Shown here: in pieces, positions 1-5,752 of the stretch
How the letters are laid out: every line of letters begins with the position of its first letter
Position numbering within the stretch: the stretch's first letter is position 1
Source: LH-M37 sp965602855
Lineage (GTDB): Bacteria; Pseudomonadota; Gammaproteobacteria; SZUA-229
Length of the DNA: 6,606 nucleotides
Direction of reading: 5' to 3'
Assembly (NCBI GenBank): GCA_965602855.1
Contig: CBFCZV010000070.1
Coordinates: 1 to 6,606 of the forward strand
Position numbers and translations under genes: made by a program
The notes under the pieces: model-generated
The model's database searches: none
Told to the model about the DNA's origin: nothing
What the model saw: the letters and a program-made list of their open reading frames with translations, nothing else

Positions 1-475
1 CTGATGAGTCAATGGTTATATCACCATTGGCTGTTAGGTTTGTATCCCAGTCTGCAGTGGCAATTATTGTATCGCTGGTTTGACAGCCCTGATCTAAATA
101 AGTGGTGGTAGCTATACCTGTTGTAGTGGTGACATTTGTTGAGGTAAAGCTGGCAAGCCCCTGTATATCGCAGTGTGATGTAAATGTGACGGAGTTGGTG
201 CCTGTTGAGAGATTGCCATTATCATCAACAATAAAAACAGAAACATCAGTACTACCATTGGCTACAACTGCAATATTTTTTATTTCAAGAGAGCCTTCAG
301 AAAAACTAGAGCCACTACCACTACCTACGCGTAGTGTTGAGCTTGCAGGATCAGTAGTACCATCTGTTGTTACGCCATCTGCCGCAGATAGTGCGCCATC
401 TTCAGAGCAGCCAAAGAGTAAAAAGGTAGTTGCAAGAAAAGCTAGTAATTTTAAATAGTTCGTATTGTTCATCAT
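1..475 (-). CDS. Ig-like domain lipoprotein, partial (3' end beyond window)
   Basis: This open frame starts at an ATG ending at 475 and runs without a stop off the left edge (158 codons seen). The first residues are MMNNTNYLKLLAFLATTF, then LLFGC with the presumed lipidated Cys at residue 23. Ser follows at +2, so outer-membrane sorting is likely. Residues 24-62 form a Gly/Ser/Thr/Asp-rich linker. Residues 63-145 look like a bacterial Ig-like (Big_1/invasin type) repeat: a beta-rich VSVFIVDDNGN strand-turn, SVTFTSHC, then TGIATTTYLDQGC and DTIIATA. Cys102 and Cys131 could form a disulfide. More repeats probably follow outside the window. An AGG (483-485) seven bases before the first ATG supports that start over the second ATG at 472. 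The gene lies 56 bases after pilQ on the same strand with no visible terminator between them, so readthrough from the pil operon is plausible. Exact function is unknown; a surface adhesive or pilus-accessory role is inference only. Confidence 0.8.
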   Translation of the reverse strand, partial: MMNNTNYLKLLAFLATTFLLFGCSEDGALSAADGVTTDGTTDPASSTLRVGSGSGSSFSEGSLEIKNIAVVANGSTDVSVFIVDDNGNLSTGTNSVTFTSHCDIQGLASFTSTNVTTTTGIATTTYLDQGCQTSDTIIATADWDTNLTANGDITIDSS

Positions 476-531
476 GTATGTGCCTATGTAATTTCTCTTT
501 TACAGGTAGTTTTGCTCATTTATTGGCCGTC
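476..531. other. Short gap between pilQ and lipoprotein gene
   Basis: These 56 bases separate the pilQ stop from the lipoprotein start. I see no stem followed by a T-run on the minus strand and no convincing -35/-10 pair. The only signal is the weak AGG ribosome-binding site at 483-485. Cotranscription with pilQ is therefore the simplest reading, though a weak promoter inside the 3' end of pilQ cannot be excluded. Confidence 0.5.
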
Positions 532-2751
532 CTATAGGGATAGCGTGTCCTTGAGAATCTTTGGTGTAACAAATATTAGAAGTTCTGCTTTTTGGTCACT
601 TTCTAATGTGTGTCTAAATAAGAAACCTATTAGCGGTAAATCACCCAATACGGGGATTTTATCCACTTCGTCACGGGTGATTTGCTCATAAATGCCACCA
701 AGTACGATGGTATCACCGTTATTAACCAGAACCTGAGTTTGTACTTCACGGGTATCGATGCTTGGGATACCTGAAAATACTTCACCGACTGAGTCCTTGT
801 TAACGGTTAAGTCCATAATAATCGTATCATCTGGGGTGATTTGAGGTGTTACCTTGATACTTAATACGGCTTTCTTAAACTCAACCTGCGTAGCACCACT
901 TGAGGAAGCAGACAGGTACGGAACTTCAACACCCTGTTCAATAAACGCTTCGTGTCTGTCAGCCGTAATCACACGCGGACTGGAAACAACCTCACCCTTG
1001 TTTTCATTCTGCATGGCAGAAATTTCTAAATCAACCAGGGAGCCGCCATTTAGTACGGAGAAAGCGATAGCGCCGACATTTTCACCGATAACAGGTAGGT
1101 TGACGCCTAGACGATCCAGTCGTCCCCCTGTTGTACCCGTTGGTAATTCAACAGGAAATGGGGAGCCGGTAGTCGCTAATGAATCAACAGAGCTTCCAAC
1201 AATTTCATTCGTTGAGTTTATAGTCCCTGACACCGTGCTAATGCCGTCAGCAGTGTTGCTGCTTACGTCGGTGACACCAAATCTGACACCAAGTTCTTTC
1301 GAGAATTGATCAGATGCAATGACAATTCGTGAACTAATTAGAACCTGACGAATTGGCACGTCTAGTTTGTTAAGAATACGACGGATTTCACCGATAACCT
1401 CGTCGGTATCTTTCACTATCAGTGTGTTAGTGCGTTCGTCTATGATAACGCTGCCACGTGAGGATAGTAAGCTACCGCCTTTGTCTTTGCCTTTGCCTTT
1501 GCTTTTGGTAGCGAATAAGGTTTGTAATTGAGTGACTTTGGCAAAGTTAATGGTGAAGAAAACACTGCGTAATGGAGCGAGATCTGTGATGGCCATAGAG
1601 GCTTCAAGGTCAATTTTTTCCTGGGCAGCAATTTCCTCACTAGGGGCGACCAACATGACATTACCTGACTCACGTTTAGACAAGCCTTTGGCTTTGAGAA
1701 TAATGTCTAGGGCCTGATCCCAGGGGACATTCTTTAAGCGTAAAGTAAGGTTGCCATCGACTGAGTCACTAACAACAACGTTCAAGCCAGTAAAGTCAGC
1801 GATAAGTTGCAATACTGCACGTATAGGGATGTCCTGAAAATTAAGAGATAAACGTTCGCCAGTGTATCCAAATTTTGATTTATTTTGTTCTTCCAGCTCT
1901 TCCTCAGTAATGGGTTTAAGTTCGATAGTAAAGATATTATCGGCCTGATAGGCAACGTGTTCGAAATCTTTGTTGGCGGGTTCAATTTCGATGCGTGTGT
2001 CGCTATCTTTTTTGAAGCTGCTAATAGATTTAACAGGTGTTGCGAAGTCCAGTACGTCTAGTGATTGATGTAGATTTGCTGGGAGATCTGCGCCTATGAA
2101 TTTTACGATAATCTTGCCAAACTCGTCGCTAATATCCATGGGGATATTGTTGTCGGTCATTGTGATAATAACTCGACCTTCACCTCTTTCTCCACGACGG
2201 AAGTCAATATGCTTAATGCCTCTTTTGAGGTCAGAGTATCGTGTGGTATCAGTGGGTATTGTTGTATCGCTACTGCCGTCCAGAGCGGAACTCATTGGTT
2301 GATCAGAGAAAGTTGTATCTGTTGCTTCCCCTCCTAAGGTGATTAGTACAATTTTATCGTTAGTAGTAACCTGATAGGGAATAACTTCTGTTAGGTTAAG
2401 TATTACGCGCGTTCTGTTTTTTGTGCTAATGGTTGTTGCAGACTGTGTGACACCAACACCGATGGGCTGTTGTTTTTTAGGTAAAGAACTGCCTGTGTTG
2501 TCAAAATCAAAAACAATGCGAGCTGGATTATCAATGGTGAAGCTTATGGGTTTGACGGCTTCCTGGCTCATGTGCACTAGAACTTGTAGGCGGTTCCCAG
2601 GCAAAGTGTCGTATTGGATAGATTCGACCTTGTTTTGGCTGGCTGATGATGTAGAAGCGCCGCATAAACATAACGCTAATAGCATAAATGTTTTACTTGT
2701 TCTGTAAAAAAAACTCCCTATGCTATGATTTTTGATTGTTGTTATTTTCAT
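532..2751 (-). CDS. pilQ: Type IV pilus secretin PilQ
   Basis: PilQ forms the multimeric outer-membrane channel through which the pilus fibre leaves the cell. Numbering is from the ATG at 2751 (739 aa). Residues 1-37 are a signal peptide with a long basic n-region and hydrophobic core FMLLALCLC, with cleavage near SSA-SQ. Two AMIN domains (about 41-136 and 178-281) should bind peptidoglycan. The secretin/TonB short N domain N0 lies at about 299-366 (LSLNFQDIPIRAVLQLIADF). N1 lies at about 396-466 and holds a Lys/Gly-rich insert at 416-426. The secretin core runs from about 466 to 736, with EVPYLSASSSGA and VTPQITPDD. Residues 679-712 fit the secretin signature: GDTIVLGG, then after 12 residues IPVLGDLPLIGFLF. 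A frame four codons longer begins at a GTG ending at 2763. That GTG is part of the GTGGAG ribosome-binding site, so the ATG is preferred. Length and domain order match Pseudomonas PilQ. It is the last pil gene of the operon. Confidence 0.97.
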   Translation of the reverse strand: MKITTIKNHSIGSFFYRTSKTFMLLALCLCGASTSSASQNKVESIQYDTLPGNRLQVLVHMSQEAVKPISFTIDNPARIVFDFDNTGSSLPKKQQPIGVGVTQSATTISTKNRTRVILNLTEVIPYQVTTNDKIVLITLGGEATDTTFSDQPMSSALDGSSDTTIPTDTTRYSDLKRGIKHIDFRRGERGEGRVIITMTDNNIPMDISDEFGKIIVKFIGADLPANLHQSLDVLDFATPVKSISSFKKDSDTRIEIEPANKDFEHVAYQADNIFTIELKPITEEELEEQNKSKFGYTGERLSLNFQDIPIRAVLQLIADFTGLNVVVSDSVDGNLTLRLKNVPWDQALDIILKAKGLSKRESGNVMLVAPSEEIAAQEKIDLEASMAITDLAPLRSVFFTINFAKVTQLQTLFATKSKGKGKDKGGSLLSSRGSVIIDERTNTLIVKDTDEVIGEIRRILNKLDVPIRQVLISSRIVIASDQFSKELGVRFGVTDVSSNTADGISTVSGTINSTNEIVGSSVDSLATTGSPFPVELPTGTTGGRLDRLGVNLPVIGENVGAIAFSVLNGGSLVDLEISAMQNENKGEVVSSPRVITADRHEAFIEQGVEVPYLSASSSGATQVEFKKAVLSIKVTPQITPDDTIIMDLTVNKDSVGEVFSGIPSIDTREVQTQVLVNNGDTIVLGGIYEQITRDEVDKIPVLGDLPLIGFLFRHTLESDQKAELLIFVTPKILKDTLSL
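1477..1506 (-). repeat. In-frame hexanucleotide repeat in pilQ
   Basis: Five tandem six-base units read GCCTTT, GTCTTT, GCCTTT, GCCTTT, GCTTTT on the plus strand. On the coding strand they are variants of AAAGGC and encode the alternating Lys-rich stretch KSKGKGKDKG at about residues 416-425 of PilQ, inside the N1 domain. The unit is a multiple of three, so gain or loss of units would lengthen or shorten the loop without breaking the frame. Confidence 0.8.
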
Positions 2752-2757
2752 ATGTCG

Positions 2758-2763
2758 CTCCAC
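2758..2763 (-). promoter_or_regulatory. pilQ ribosome-binding site (decides start)
   Basis: The minus strand reads GTGGAG, then CGACAT, then ATG at 2751. GGAG sits six bases before this ATG, which is ideal spacing. The alternative in-frame GTG start is the first codon of this same site and has no good ribosome-binding site of its own. Confidence 0.75.
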
Positions 2764-2766
2764 GCG

Positions 2767-3306
2767 TTACTCATTTCCGATAGCTATTGATGCGTCACGC
2801 TCAATGTAGTTACCAATACCATCCGGAATAATTTCTACCAGATAAATTTTTACTTCAGTTATTTTTGTTATACGACCTTCATTTTGACCCAGGTAGTTGC
2901 CTACTTGTACTCTATGGACTACGTTTTTAGAATCTTTAATGAGGCCCCATGCATTATCATCCTGGGCAAGTGTGCCAACCATTGATAATGTATCAAGAGG
3001 AAATCCCTCAAGATATTGTTTAGGTCTTTTGGATGCAGGACCTAAAGAGTCTTTTGATAAATTTTCGTTCTGTGAGAGGTCTATGCTCGCTACAAAAGGA
3101 TCACGTAAATCTTGTGCAGAATATGTAAAGCTTTGATAAGGCTCAAATTGTGGTATAGGACGAACGCTGCCAACACTAGATGCTTTAGTTGATTCTATGA
3201 AGTCATATAAATCGTTCATATCTTTGCTGCAACTAGTTGCTAAGAGAACAATCATCGGTAACGCTATATGGTTTCGAATTATTTTTTTTGATCTTGCTTT
3301 CATCAT
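2767..3306 (-). CDS. pilP: Type IV pilus assembly lipoprotein PilP
   Basis: PilP is the inner-membrane-anchored periplasmic lipoprotein that binds the PilN/PilO dimer and contacts the N0 domain of PilQ, linking the alignment subcomplex to the secretin. This 179-residue protein starts with basic KARSKK, a hydrophobic segment and the lipobox-like LLATSC (Cys26, Ser at +2). A flexible linker follows, then the family motif LRDPF at 67-71. The folded C-terminal beta domain (about 98-170) has YLEGFPLDTLSMVGTL and HRVQVGNYLGQNEGRI, typical of PilP. The start overlaps the end of pilO in an ATGA arrangement. There are two consecutive ATG codons (3306 and 3303). AGGA at 3310-3313 is three bases from the first and six from the second, so the second may be used; the difference is one Met. 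An A8 run on the coding strand lies at codons 6-9 (3282-3289). The pilQ ATG follows 15 bases after the stop. Confidence 0.95.
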   Translation of the reverse strand: MMKARSKKIIRNHIALPMIVLLATSCSKDMNDLYDFIESTKASSVGSVRPIPQFEPYQSFTYSAQDLRDPFVASIDLSQNENLSKDSLGPASKRPKQYLEGFPLDTLSMVGTLAQDDNAWGLIKDSKNVVHRVQVGNYLGQNEGRITKITEVKIYLVEIIPDGIGNYIERDASIAIGNE

Positions 3307-3929
3307 TGTTCCTTTGCTGACTCATCAAGATATTGATAGGTTACCGCCGTAACGCTCATTATTAACTTCGCTTCTTTGTTATTTTTTTTACTTTTTTTAG
3401 CTGGTGCGATTGTAATATCTTGCAATGTAACAATACGCGGTAATGCAGCAACACCACTTACAAAGGCGGCAAATTCATGATAGCGACCAGTTACTTTCAG
3501 TTTTATAGGGTACTCAGCATAAAATTCTTTAGGACTTAGGCCTTCTGGTTTGAAATAATCAATTTCCAGACCGCTTGATATTCCGGTTTGTGATATGTCA
3601 GTCAGCAGGGTTTCAATTTCTGTGCTATTGGGTAATTGGCGAAGCAGAGCTCCGAAAGATGATCGCATTTCTTCTAATTGTTGTTTGTATGCTTCAAGAT
3701 TGACTGCCTTAGCATATTTTTCTGAAAAAGTTTGTCTCAGGGTAAGTTCTTCAGCTTCTATTTTTTTTAGTTCATCTAGCTGTTTGGTTGTGTCGATAAA
3801 GTAGCCTGCAGTTGCTACTCCAATACATGTAATAACAATGAGTGTGGCTTTTATTGGCCAAGGAGCCATGCCTATTTTTTTGATATCATTAATATCAATA
3901 TTATTAAGATCGATTTCAGAGAGATTCAT
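3303..3929 (-). CDS. pilO: Type IV pilus inner-membrane protein PilO
   Basis: PilO is a bitopic inner-membrane protein that dimerises with PilN and binds PilP in the pilus alignment subcomplex. The 208 residues show a short cytoplasmic N-terminus with IDLNNIDINDIKKIG, like Pseudomonas PilO. One membrane segment lies at about 25-45, a periplasmic coiled coil at about 46-92 (ELKKIEAEELTLRQ, YKQQLEEM), then FGALLRQLP at 92-100. A ferredoxin-like C-terminal domain follows, with YPIKLKVTGRYHEFAAFVSG and ALPRIVTLQDI at 162-172. A Lys/Asn-rich loop, KKSKKNNK (178-185), interrupts the last beta region and is encoded by A7 and A8 tracts. The start codon shares one base with the pilN stop (TAATG). It is preceded by GGAGGAG at 3937-3943 with a seven-base spacer, the strongest ribosome-binding site in the window. 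Length is normal for the family. Confidence 0.96.
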   Translation of the reverse strand: MNLSEIDLNNIDINDIKKIGMAPWPIKATLIVITCIGVATAGYFIDTTKQLDELKKIEAEELTLRQTFSEKYAKAVNLEAYKQQLEEMRSSFGALLRQLPNSTEIETLLTDISQTGISSGLEIDYFKPEGLSPKEFYAEYPIKLKVTGRYHEFAAFVSGVAALPRIVTLQDITIAPAKKSKKNNKEAKLIMSVTAVTYQYLDESAKEQ

Positions 3930-4504
3930 TAGCTATCTCCTCCATTTTCATCTTTGTTTTCATCTTTAGGTGTAGATTGAGATGTGGTTAATACAAAGCT
4001 GCTACTTCCCATGCTGCCCTTTTTGGTTTCAATGACAGTTAATTTGGGTGTTGCCATCCAGTCAGACGAATCTATATTTCTCATATAGGCTGATACACGT
4101 CCATTTGATTCAGCCACGCCATTAATGGTTAGTGTTTTTCCGCTTTGTTTTACGCTGGTTAGATAGATTCCCTCGGGTACAGTTGTAACGAACTGATCAA
4201 ATAGGTGAACAATTTGCGGGCGTTGCTGTTGTAGTGACTGAATGACTTCCATTCGGGATAATAATTCTTGTTTGGTTTCTTCCAAAGTATCTATTTCTTT
4301 TAGCGCAAGATCCAATTCAGTAATTTCTTTGGTTAGTGTTCCATTACGAAATTGTTGGTGATTTATTTGTCCTGCGATGTTCAAGTGAACAGCTGCAACC
4401 AAAGCAACGATCATGAATGCGCAAAGACCCAGTACGGTAACAAATTCCCGAGTTTGTTCTGCGCGCAGTTCTTCACGCCAGGGTAGTAGGTTAATTCTTG
4501 CCAT
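3929..4504 (-). CDS. pilN: Type IV pilus inner-membrane protein PilN
   Basis: PilN is the bitopic inner-membrane partner of PilO. Its cytoplasmic N-terminus docks in the cleft of PilM. The 191-residue product begins MARINLLPWREELR, containing the conserved INLLP PilM-binding motif. A membrane segment spans about 21-43, a periplasmic coiled coil about 50-95, and a ferredoxin-like domain about 100-175 (VPEGIYLTSVKQSGKTLTINGVAES is cut here to its role: the first beta-turn region). The C-terminus is a charged low-complexity tail, PKDENKDENGGDS. The frame stays open to an ATG at 4534, but that adds ten residues lying inside pilM. The start at 4504 is chosen because it restores the family N-terminus, shares one base with the pilM stop (TAATG), and has GAGGAG at 4514-4519 with a nine-base spacer. 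It is followed by pilO in the same one-base coupled way. Confidence 0.96.
   Translation of the reverse strand: MARINLLPWREELRAEQTREFVTVLGLCAFMIVALVAAVHLNIAGQINHQQFRNGTLTKEITELDLALKEIDTLEETKQELLSRMEVIQSLQQQRPQIVHLFDQFVTTVPEGIYLTSVKQSGKTLTINGVAESNGRVSAYMRNIDSSDWMATPKLTVIETKKGSMGSSSFVLTTSQSTPKDENKDENGGDS
3937..3943 (-). promoter_or_regulatory. pilO ribosome-binding site
   Basis: GGAGGAG on the minus strand, with a seven-base spacer to the pilO ATG, lies wholly inside the last codons of pilN, where GGAGGA doubles as the Gly-Gly codons of its tail. With the TAATG junction it predicts strong coupled translation of pilO. Confidence 0.75.
3945..3968 (-). repeat. 12-base tandem duplication in pilN tail
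   Basis: Two adjacent 12-base units (TTTTCATCTTTG, TTTTCATCTTTA on the plus strand) differ only in the last base. In PilN they encode the repeated acidic/basic tetrapeptide KDEN-KDEN just before the C-terminal GGDS. It is a probable in-frame slippage duplication in a disordered tail. Confidence 0.7.
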
Positions 4505-5571
4505 TAGTCGAAACTCCTCATGGCCAGGCCGCACGCTATCATTAAAGAGGGTGCGTCATTGCTCAAGGATTGAGGATTTACTTTAGATGATAGCGACATG
4601 TTGGCAAAAGGGCTGGCGATGACTGTTGATGTTTCCAATTGGCTTTCTATTAATTCATCGATACCAGGTATGGATGCGCAACCACCTGCAAGAGCAATTA
4701 AGCTAACGTTGCTATGTTGTCCGGCGGTGTAGAAAAATTGTAGAAAACGCCCTACCTGTTGAGCGATGGTTTCTTTAAAAGGTTCTAAAACCTCTGGAAT
4801 GTAGTTGTCTGGTAGCCCTCCCGTTTTTTTAAGACGACCAGCTTCTTCATAGGATAAGCCATAGCGACGCATGATCTCTTCTGTAAGTTGTTTGCCACCA
4901 AAACTTTGTTCACGGGTATAAATAAGGCTGCCATCCTCAATAACATTCAAGCTGGTCATGGTTGCGCCAATATCAATGATGGCAATGACTCGATTATCCT
5001 CGCCTTCTTCTATTTGGTCTGCAATTAATGCTGAAGACTTTTCAATAGTGTAGGCTTCAACATCTACAATTTTGGGTTTTAGACCACCAATTTCTAGTGC
5101 ATTGGTACGCATTTCGATATTTTCACTTCGTGATGCGGCCAAAAGAACATCGATAGTCTCTTCGTTGCCTTCAGTAGGGCCTATGACTTCAAAATCCAGA
5201 TTAATTTCATCCAGAGGGTAGGGAATGTATTGGTCTGCTTCTCCTTCAATTTGTGATTCGAGCTCACTATCATTGTCAGCAAGGTTTGCAGGCATGGTGA
5301 TTATTTTGGTTATAACGGCAGACCCAGCTACAGCAACTGCAGCATTTTTGGCTTTGGTGCCACTTTTCTTAACAGCTTTTTGGATGCACTCACCGACAGC
5401 TTCTGGGTCCTGAATGTTTTTCTCAGAGACGGCATCATCTGGCAATGGCTCAATGGCCATACTTTCCACTTTGTAATGCCCGTTGCTTTCAGACAATTCG
5501 AGTAGCTTTACTGTAGTAGAGCTAATATCAAGGCCTAGCATGACAGGTGGTTTTCGTTTCAGAAAAGACAA
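4504..5571 (-). CDS. pilM: Type IV pilus actin-like ATPase PilM
   Basis: PilM is a cytoplasmic FtsA-like actin fold protein that binds ATP and the N-terminus of PilN, connecting the inner-membrane subcomplex to cytoplasmic pilus motors. The 355 residues match the usual length of about 354. Motifs in order: phosphate-1 GLDISSTTVK (13-22), the 1C-type region EADQYIPYPL (111-120), phosphate-2 DIGATMTSL (200-208), SFGG (223-226), and adenosine motif LAGGCASIPG (294-303). The C-terminus ACGLAMRSFD is also typical. The initiation codon is TTG at 5571. An in-frame TAA two codons upstream blocks any longer start. The next in-frame ATG (codon 11) would delete residues just before the phosphate-1 loop. 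TAAGGGG lies eight bases before the TTG. It is first in the pil operon and divergent from ponA. Confidence 0.97.
   Translation of the reverse strand: MSFLKRKPPVMLGLDISSTTVKLLELSESNGHYKVESMAIEPLPDDAVSEKNIQDPEAVGECIQKAVKKSGTKAKNAAVAVAGSAVITKIITMPANLADNDSELESQIEGEADQYIPYPLDEINLDFEVIGPTEGNEETIDVLLAASRSENIEMRTNALEIGGLKPKIVDVEAYTIEKSSALIADQIEEGEDNRVIAIIDIGATMTSLNVIEDGSLIYTREQSFGGKQLTEEIMRRYGLSYEEAGRLKKTGGLPDNYIPEVLEPFKETIAQQVGRFLQFFYTAGQHSNVSLIALAGGCASIPGIDELIESQLETSTVIASPFANMSLSSKVNPQSLSNDAPSLMIACGLAMRSFD
4514..4519 (-). promoter_or_regulatory. pilN ribosome-binding site (decides start)
   Basis: GAGGAG on the minus strand, inside the end of pilM and nine bases before the ATG at 4504, supports the short pilN start. 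The longer in-frame start at 4534 lies upstream of this site. Confidence 0.7.
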
Positions 5572-5579
5572 GTCTTAAT

Positions 5580-5586
5580 CCCCTTA
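5580..5586 (-). promoter_or_regulatory. pilM ribosome-binding site before a TTG start
   Basis: TAAGGGG on the minus strand is eight bases before the TTG at 5571. TAAGG pairs with the 16S rRNA 3' end. The site supports TTG as the real start despite its rarity. Confidence 0.65.
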
Positions 5587-5627
5587 GTCCATTTATTTTA
5601 AGTAGTTATAGAACATATTTGTAATTA

Positions 5628-5647
5628 TGCATTAGATATTAGATGCA
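5628..5647. repeat. Direct plus inverted repeat in pilM leader
   Basis: Two adjacent copies of ATTAGAT (5631-5637, 5638-5644) lie within a short inverted repeat, TGCAT (5628-5632) and ATGCA (5643-5647). It falls between the predicted pilM promoter and the pilM start. It could be a regulator-binding site or a weak leader hairpin. AT-rich spacers produce such patterns by chance, so this is only a candidate. Confidence 0.3.
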
Positions 5648-5658
5648 AGTATCGAAAA

Positions 5659-5688
5659 ATTCTAGTTAAATGTCGAATTAATCGCCAA
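5659..5688 (-). promoter_or_regulatory. Candidate sigma70 promoter for pilMNOPQ
   Basis: On the minus strand TTGGCG (5688-5683) and TAGAAT (5664-5659) are separated by 18 bases, matching 4/6 and 5/6 of the -35 and -10 consensus. Transcription would begin near 5652, giving a leader of about 80 bases before the pilM TTG. Another possible -35, TTGACG at 5699-5694, has no good -10 at normal spacing. Confidence 0.4.
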
Positions 5689-5710
5689 AGCATCGTCAAA
5701 AGATTATAAT
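5682..5710 (+). promoter_or_regulatory. Candidate sigma70 promoter for ponA
   Basis: TCGCCA (5682-5687, 4/6 match) and a perfect TATAAT (5705-5710) are 17 bases apart. The predicted start near 5717 leaves a leader of about 36 bases before the ponA ATG. The -35 overlaps the -35 proposed for pilM on the other strand. Confidence 0.55.
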
Positions 5711-5743
5711 TTACATCCTCTTTTTAGATGGTTGATACGTGCC

Positions 5744-5748
5744 AAGGG
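5744..5748 (+). promoter_or_regulatory. ponA ribosome-binding site
   Basis: AAGGG lies four bases before the ATG at 5753, slightly close but acceptable. It supports this ATG, which is followed by a typical basic N-terminus and membrane anchor. Confidence 0.6.
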
Positions 5749-5752
5749 AATT

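Noticed and set aside
102..458. Plus-strand open frame of 118 codons opposite the lipoprotein gene
   Set aside because: It is antisense to a frame with a clear lipobox and Ig-like repeat. Its own product shows no recognisable domain and no good ribosome-binding site was seen.
476..531. Possible terminator after pilQ
   Set aside because: No GC-rich stem followed by a T-run could be found on the minus strand in this gap.
854..1309. Plus-strand open frame of 151 codons within pilQ
   Set aside because: It lies wholly antisense to the conserved secretin core, and its Ser/Thr/Pro-rich product has no recognisable fold.
1440..1673. Minus-strand frame with a KAKAKAKTKA stretch
   Set aside because: It is a shifted reading of the pilQ hexanucleotide repeat; the Lys-Ala pattern follows from the repeat in another frame.
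2752..2763. GTG start for pilQ four codons upstream
   Set aside because: The GTG is part of the GTGGAG ribosome-binding site for the ATG at 2751, which is far better placed.
4504..4534. Longer pilN start giving ten extra residues
   Set aside because: The family N-terminus MARINLLPWRE, the TAATG junction and the GAGGAG site all support the start at 4504.
5738..5744. Minus-strand TGGCACG, a perfect sigma54 -24 element
   Set aside because: The sequence at the required -12 spacing is AACCA rather than TTGCW, so the essential GC is missing. It also overlaps the ponA ribosome-binding region.
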